Assembly: GCA_021229015.1 (NCBI GenBank)
Contig: CM037783.1
Location: 27,536,605 to 27,600,604 of the forward strand
Direction of reading: 5' to 3'
From: Solen grandis
Taxonomy: Eukaryota > Mollusca > Bivalvia > Adapedonta > Solenidae
DNA length: 64,000 nucleotides
In this document: one piece after another, positions 61,195 through 64,000 of the stretch
Layout of the letters: each line of letters begins with the position of its first letter
Position numbering within the stretch: position 1 is the stretch's first letter
The notes under the pieces: generated by a model
Databases searched by the model: none
Told to the model about the DNA's origin: nothing
Seen by the model: the letters and a program-made list of their open reading frames with translations, nothing else
Position numbers and translations under genes: made by a program

Positions 61195-61925
61195 CAACCA
61201 ACATCACACAAGACGTTACCAGCATGACAACAGTCACCCAAACTTTTAACCGCCTCTGCCACAATGGCTGCCCGGTTGTGGTTAATCCCAATCAAGGCCA
61301 TCCTGATAAAAATGACTTTAGAAATCGTATTGTAGGAAGTTCCAACCTCACTTCAGTCATCTTTCATCAAGTAAATACCGTAGGACTCATAGACACAGGT
61401 TCCATGGTCTCTACTGTAGCATATTCATTCTATGAATCACTTCCTAATAAACCTCCATTACTTAGTCTTTCAGACTTTGGTATTGAGTTGAATGTCCCTG
61501 TAGCAAATGGTAATCCTTTGGACATTTTCGGTTATATCAAAGTGTCTGTGGTTATCCCTGATTTCAATCTCGAATTGCCAGTCCCAGTGCTTGTTGTTCC
61601 AGACACTGAAAATAGTGTTACATGTCCTGTCATATTGGGAACCAACACCATTCGATGTTGTAAGTCAGTCACTAACCCAGATGGTTCAAATTCTTGGTCT
61701 GATGCATGGCAAACGGCATTTACAGCTCTTGTTTGTGACCCCATTACAGTCAAATCATCCAACAAACACACATTTGAAGTTGGTCCTTATGAGTCGGTTA
61801 TTTTACATGGAATTGCCCGTGGTCTCATTCACACTGTCCAGAAAGTTGTCACCGAATATTCAGGTAACAGTTCCCTCCTTGTCCGTCCACATGTCGTTCA
61901 AGTAAATCAGACAGGAAATTGCTAA
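61191..61925 (+). CDS. pro: Aspartic protease region of Ty3/gypsy pol
   Basis: Retroviral-type protease domain. The active-site triad reads GLIDTGSMVS with DTG at 61392-61400, and the flap/second hydrophobic motif is CPVILGTN near 61630. The frame is -1 relative to gag and overlaps its stop. It ends at TAA 61923-61925, but pol-like protein continues in the same frame after that stop (NMSAKPILIKPK). The stop is therefore internal to the normal polyprotein and is either a mutation or a readthrough site. Confidence 0.85.
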   Translation: MTTNITQDVTSMTTVTQTFNRLCHNGCPVVVNPNQGHPDKNDFRNRIVGSSNLTSVIFHQVNTVGLIDTGSMVSTVAYSFYESLPNKPPLLSLSDFGIELNVPVANGNPLDIFGYIKVSVVIPDFNLELPVPVLVVPDTENSVTCPVILGTNTIRCCKSVTNPDGSNSWSDAWQTAFTALVCDPITVKSSNKHTFEVGPYESVILHGIARGLIHTVQKVVTEYSGNSSLLVRPHVVQVNQTGNC

Positions 61926-62567
61926 AAAATTCCAGTCCGTCTGTGCAATATGTCTGCCAAGCCCATTCTCATAAAGCCAAAGACAACCTTGTGTGTGATC
62001 AATGAGGTCAAGGTCATTGATGATTTAACCTCTTCTGTCCCTTCCGAATCCGTTTCATTCGGAAATGCGGAACTGAAAGAACACTGCAGAGCAGGTCTTA
62101 CATGTTCAACTGGTCATTGGCAATTATCGCCATGTCTTTTCTACTGGTCCCACTGATATTGGATGTTGTAAACTTGATCGACATAAGATTGTTCTTCACG
62201 ATTGCTCTCCATTCAAGCAACCCTATCGTAAAATACCCCCAGGAATGTTCAAATGCTCAAATGTGGTGCTATACGTGCAAGTGACAGTCCATTTTCCTCT
62301 AATGTAGTATTAGTTAGGAAGAAAGATGGCTCTCTTCGGTTCTGTCTCGATTTCAGAATGCTCAATGCTCGAACTAAGAAAGATGCATACATGTTACCTA
62401 GATTTGATGACACGGTAGATCTCTTGATTGGTTCCAAGTTCTTTTCTAAACTTGACCTTAGGTCAGGATATTGGAACATTGAAATGGATGAAGACTCCAA
62501 ACAATACACAGCATTTTCTGTTGGTAACCTTGGTTTTTATGAGTGTGAACGTATGCCGTTGGTTTAG
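61926..62567 (+). pseudogene. pol: Reverse transcriptase, N-terminal half, broken
   Basis: The linker after protease is read in the protease frame to about 62060. Frame 1 then carries the pre-RT block (VFSTGPTDIGCC, QPYRKIPPGMF at about 62210-62245). A third frame begins inside RT at 62253 with VRKKDGSLRFCLDFR and FSKLDLRSGYWNI. About ten residues between the two blocks are missing compared with related RTs, so a small deletion occurred near 62245-62256. The frame closes at TAG 62565-62567 after a one-base loss in the codon that should give the conserved F of the FG motif. These breaks make the copy unlikely to encode a working RT. Confidence 0.85.
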
Positions 62568-64000
62568 TAAATTCAGGTGCTACATTCCAAAGAGTTATGG
62601 AGAAATCTTTAAGTGACCTTCTTTTACGAGAATGCCTTGTCTTTATTGATGATATTCTTGTATTTTCTGAAACATTTGATGATCATGTAGTTCGTTTAGA
62701 GAATGTCTTGCAACGTCTCTCAATTCATGGTCTCAAGGTCAAAGGCTCAAAGTGTGAGTTTTTCAAGACATCTGTTTCATATCTTGGCCATATCATTTCA
62801 GAACATGACGTTGCCACTGACCCTGATAAGATCTCTTCCATTACTAATTGGCCTGTTCCTACCAATGTTTCTGAACTTTGCTCATTTTTGGGAACTGCCT
62901 GTTTTTACCGCCGTTTCATCAAAGATTACTCAAAGATAGCTGAACCTTTGAACAGGTTACTTGATGGTCATGGAGATAAAAAGGTTAAGTCTAAGTCCAA
63001 AAAGAAACGGAAATCTCCTGCCGTTTGGTCTTGGGGTGTAGAGCAACAGTCTGCTTTTAAGCTCCTACAGGAAAAGCTTGCCTCTCCTCCTATATTAGCT
63101 TTCGCTGACTTTGCCAAACCATTTGTGGTCCATACTGATGCTTCTGGCTCAGGGTTGGGAATTGTTCTTCTCCAAGAGCAAGATGATGGCCTTGAGCGTG
63201 TCATTGCCTATGCAAGTCGCGGTCTCCAGCCAGGTGAACGAAACTACCCTGCTCACAAGCTTGAGTTTCTCGCACTCAAGTGGGCAGTGACGGACAAATT
63301 TCATGACTATCTGTATGGAAATAAATTTGTAGTCACTACTGACAATAATCCACTTACTTATGTTATGTCCTCGGCAAAGCTTGATGCTACAGGGCATCGT
63401 TGGGTTGCTGCATTGTCAGCTTATGATTTTGACATTATCTACAAATCTGGTAGGCTGAACGGTGACTGTGATGGTTTGAGTCGCAAACCTCAGATCTTCT
63501 CTGAAACAATCAAAGCATTGTGTCTTGGCGCTTCCGTTTCAGTCGCTTCTGCTGAGTGCTTGTCAGGTTCTGAAGTCCCCAATATTTCTGAAGAGCTTTC
63601 ATTTCCCATCTCCACAGGAAACTCCATCAACTGGGCATTGGAGCAAGCTAAAGACCCTGATTTAGCTAAAACTGTTTCTATTTTGCGTTACAGTTTTCGT
63701 CCCAGGGGGGAGGAACTGTCTGCAGACACTAAATCCCTTCTGCGCGACATGGCTCGTCTTTCTCTGGGGAACGGAGTTCTCTACCGTACCGCACCAGTTG
63801 ATGGTGAGCAAGTGAAGCAGCTAGTTATCCCTACTGCTTATCGCAATCTCTCTTTTCTTGGTGTTCATGACGACATCGGCCACCCTGGTCATGAAAAGTC
63901 TTTGTGGCTTGCACGTCGGCGGTTTTACTGGCCCGGTATGGAAAGTTATTTTAAAAGACGTATCTCCACCTGCAGATCATGCGTTTGTAGAAAGGGTTAC
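62549..64000 (+). CDS. pol: Pol C-terminal half: RT palm, RNase H, integrase start (open to window end)
   Basis: A single open frame of about 484 codons runs off the window; the last TGA before it is at 62546-62548. RT catalytic motif FIDD lies at 62642-62653, followed by the thumb/connection (FLGTACFYRRFI). RNase H has its acidic residues in HTDAS (D at 63137-63139), HKLEFLALKW (E at 63263-63265) and TTDNNPL (D at 63341-63343). The integrase zinc domain begins with GHPGHEK near 63880 and CRSC near 63971-63982. The integrase catalytic core, any chromodomain and the 3' LTR lie beyond 64000. A lysine-rich insertion (about 62976-63015) sits between RT and RNase H. Confidence 0.92.

Larger units (their letters stand above)
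60044..64000 (+). mobile_element. Ty3/gypsy LTR retrotransposon, internal region, cut by window end
   Basis: The order gag, aspartic protease, reverse transcriptase, RNase H, integrase zinc domain is that of Ty3/gypsy (Metaviridae-type) elements. The copy has damage in gag and in the first half of pol: a frameshift near 60355, a stop at 61923-61925, a frame change between about 62060 and 62100, a short deletion near 62245-62256, and a one-base loss near 62560. The frame from 62549 to 64000 is open. The damage could be real decay or partly assembly error. Confidence 0.93.

Overview
The window looks like nuclear DNA of an invertebrate animal, most likely a marine bivalve mollusc. It is AT-rich and intron-dominated. 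It is packed with short non-autonomous repeats, carries a Ty3/gypsy retrotransposon, and holds split exons with GT-AG borders. The species assignment is an inference from repeat style. Nothing bacterial was seen (no operons, no ribosome-binding sites), and nearly all short open frames are accidental readings of repeats.

The one identifiable host gene is on the minus strand. Three exons at 31584-31672, 18935-19009 and 7890-8010 match consecutive parts of METTL18/Hpm1, the histidine methyltransferase of ribosomal protein uL3. They are joined across introns of about 12.6 and 10.9 kb in matching phases. The first and last parts of the protein were not found. Three further exon-like open frames (5534-5665 +, 10153-10323 -, 24534-24722 +) are unidentified.

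Most of the rest is a nested mosaic of repeat families. They share a head (AACAAGAG or AACTAGA-like followed by a small hairpin), a core of tandem repeats with periods of about 135-190 bp (450 bp in family G), and a tail. The commonest tail is a palindrome of the form AGCTC...GAGCTAA. I name the families A, B, C, D, E, F, G, H, I, J, L, N and P for use within this window only. By region: 1-5.5 kb A/C/F nest; 5.5-9.4 kb SINE, P, N, METTL18 exon, pogo-like MITE, E; 9.4-24.5 kb A, B, L, C, P, D with METTL18 exon; 24.5-31.7 kb MITEs, SINE fragment, F, A, METTL18 exon; 31.7-35.4 kb H and I; 35.4-51.3 kb G, including a 450-bp tandem array rich in TGACGTCA and a 100-N gap; 51.3-58.9 kb L, hAT, A-tailed core, F, B, P.

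Inserted into these are DNA transposon remnants with clear ends. Two are hAT-like (21105-21827, 51681-52842), three are pogo/Tigger-like and one is a TA-flanked TIR element. For three of them an empty copy of the target site exists elsewhere in the window.

The last 5 kb hold a Ty3/gypsy element running off the right edge: gag, protease, reverse transcriptase, RNase H and the start of integrase. Gag and the first half of pol carry frameshifts, a stop and a small deletion. The frame from 62549 to the window end is open.
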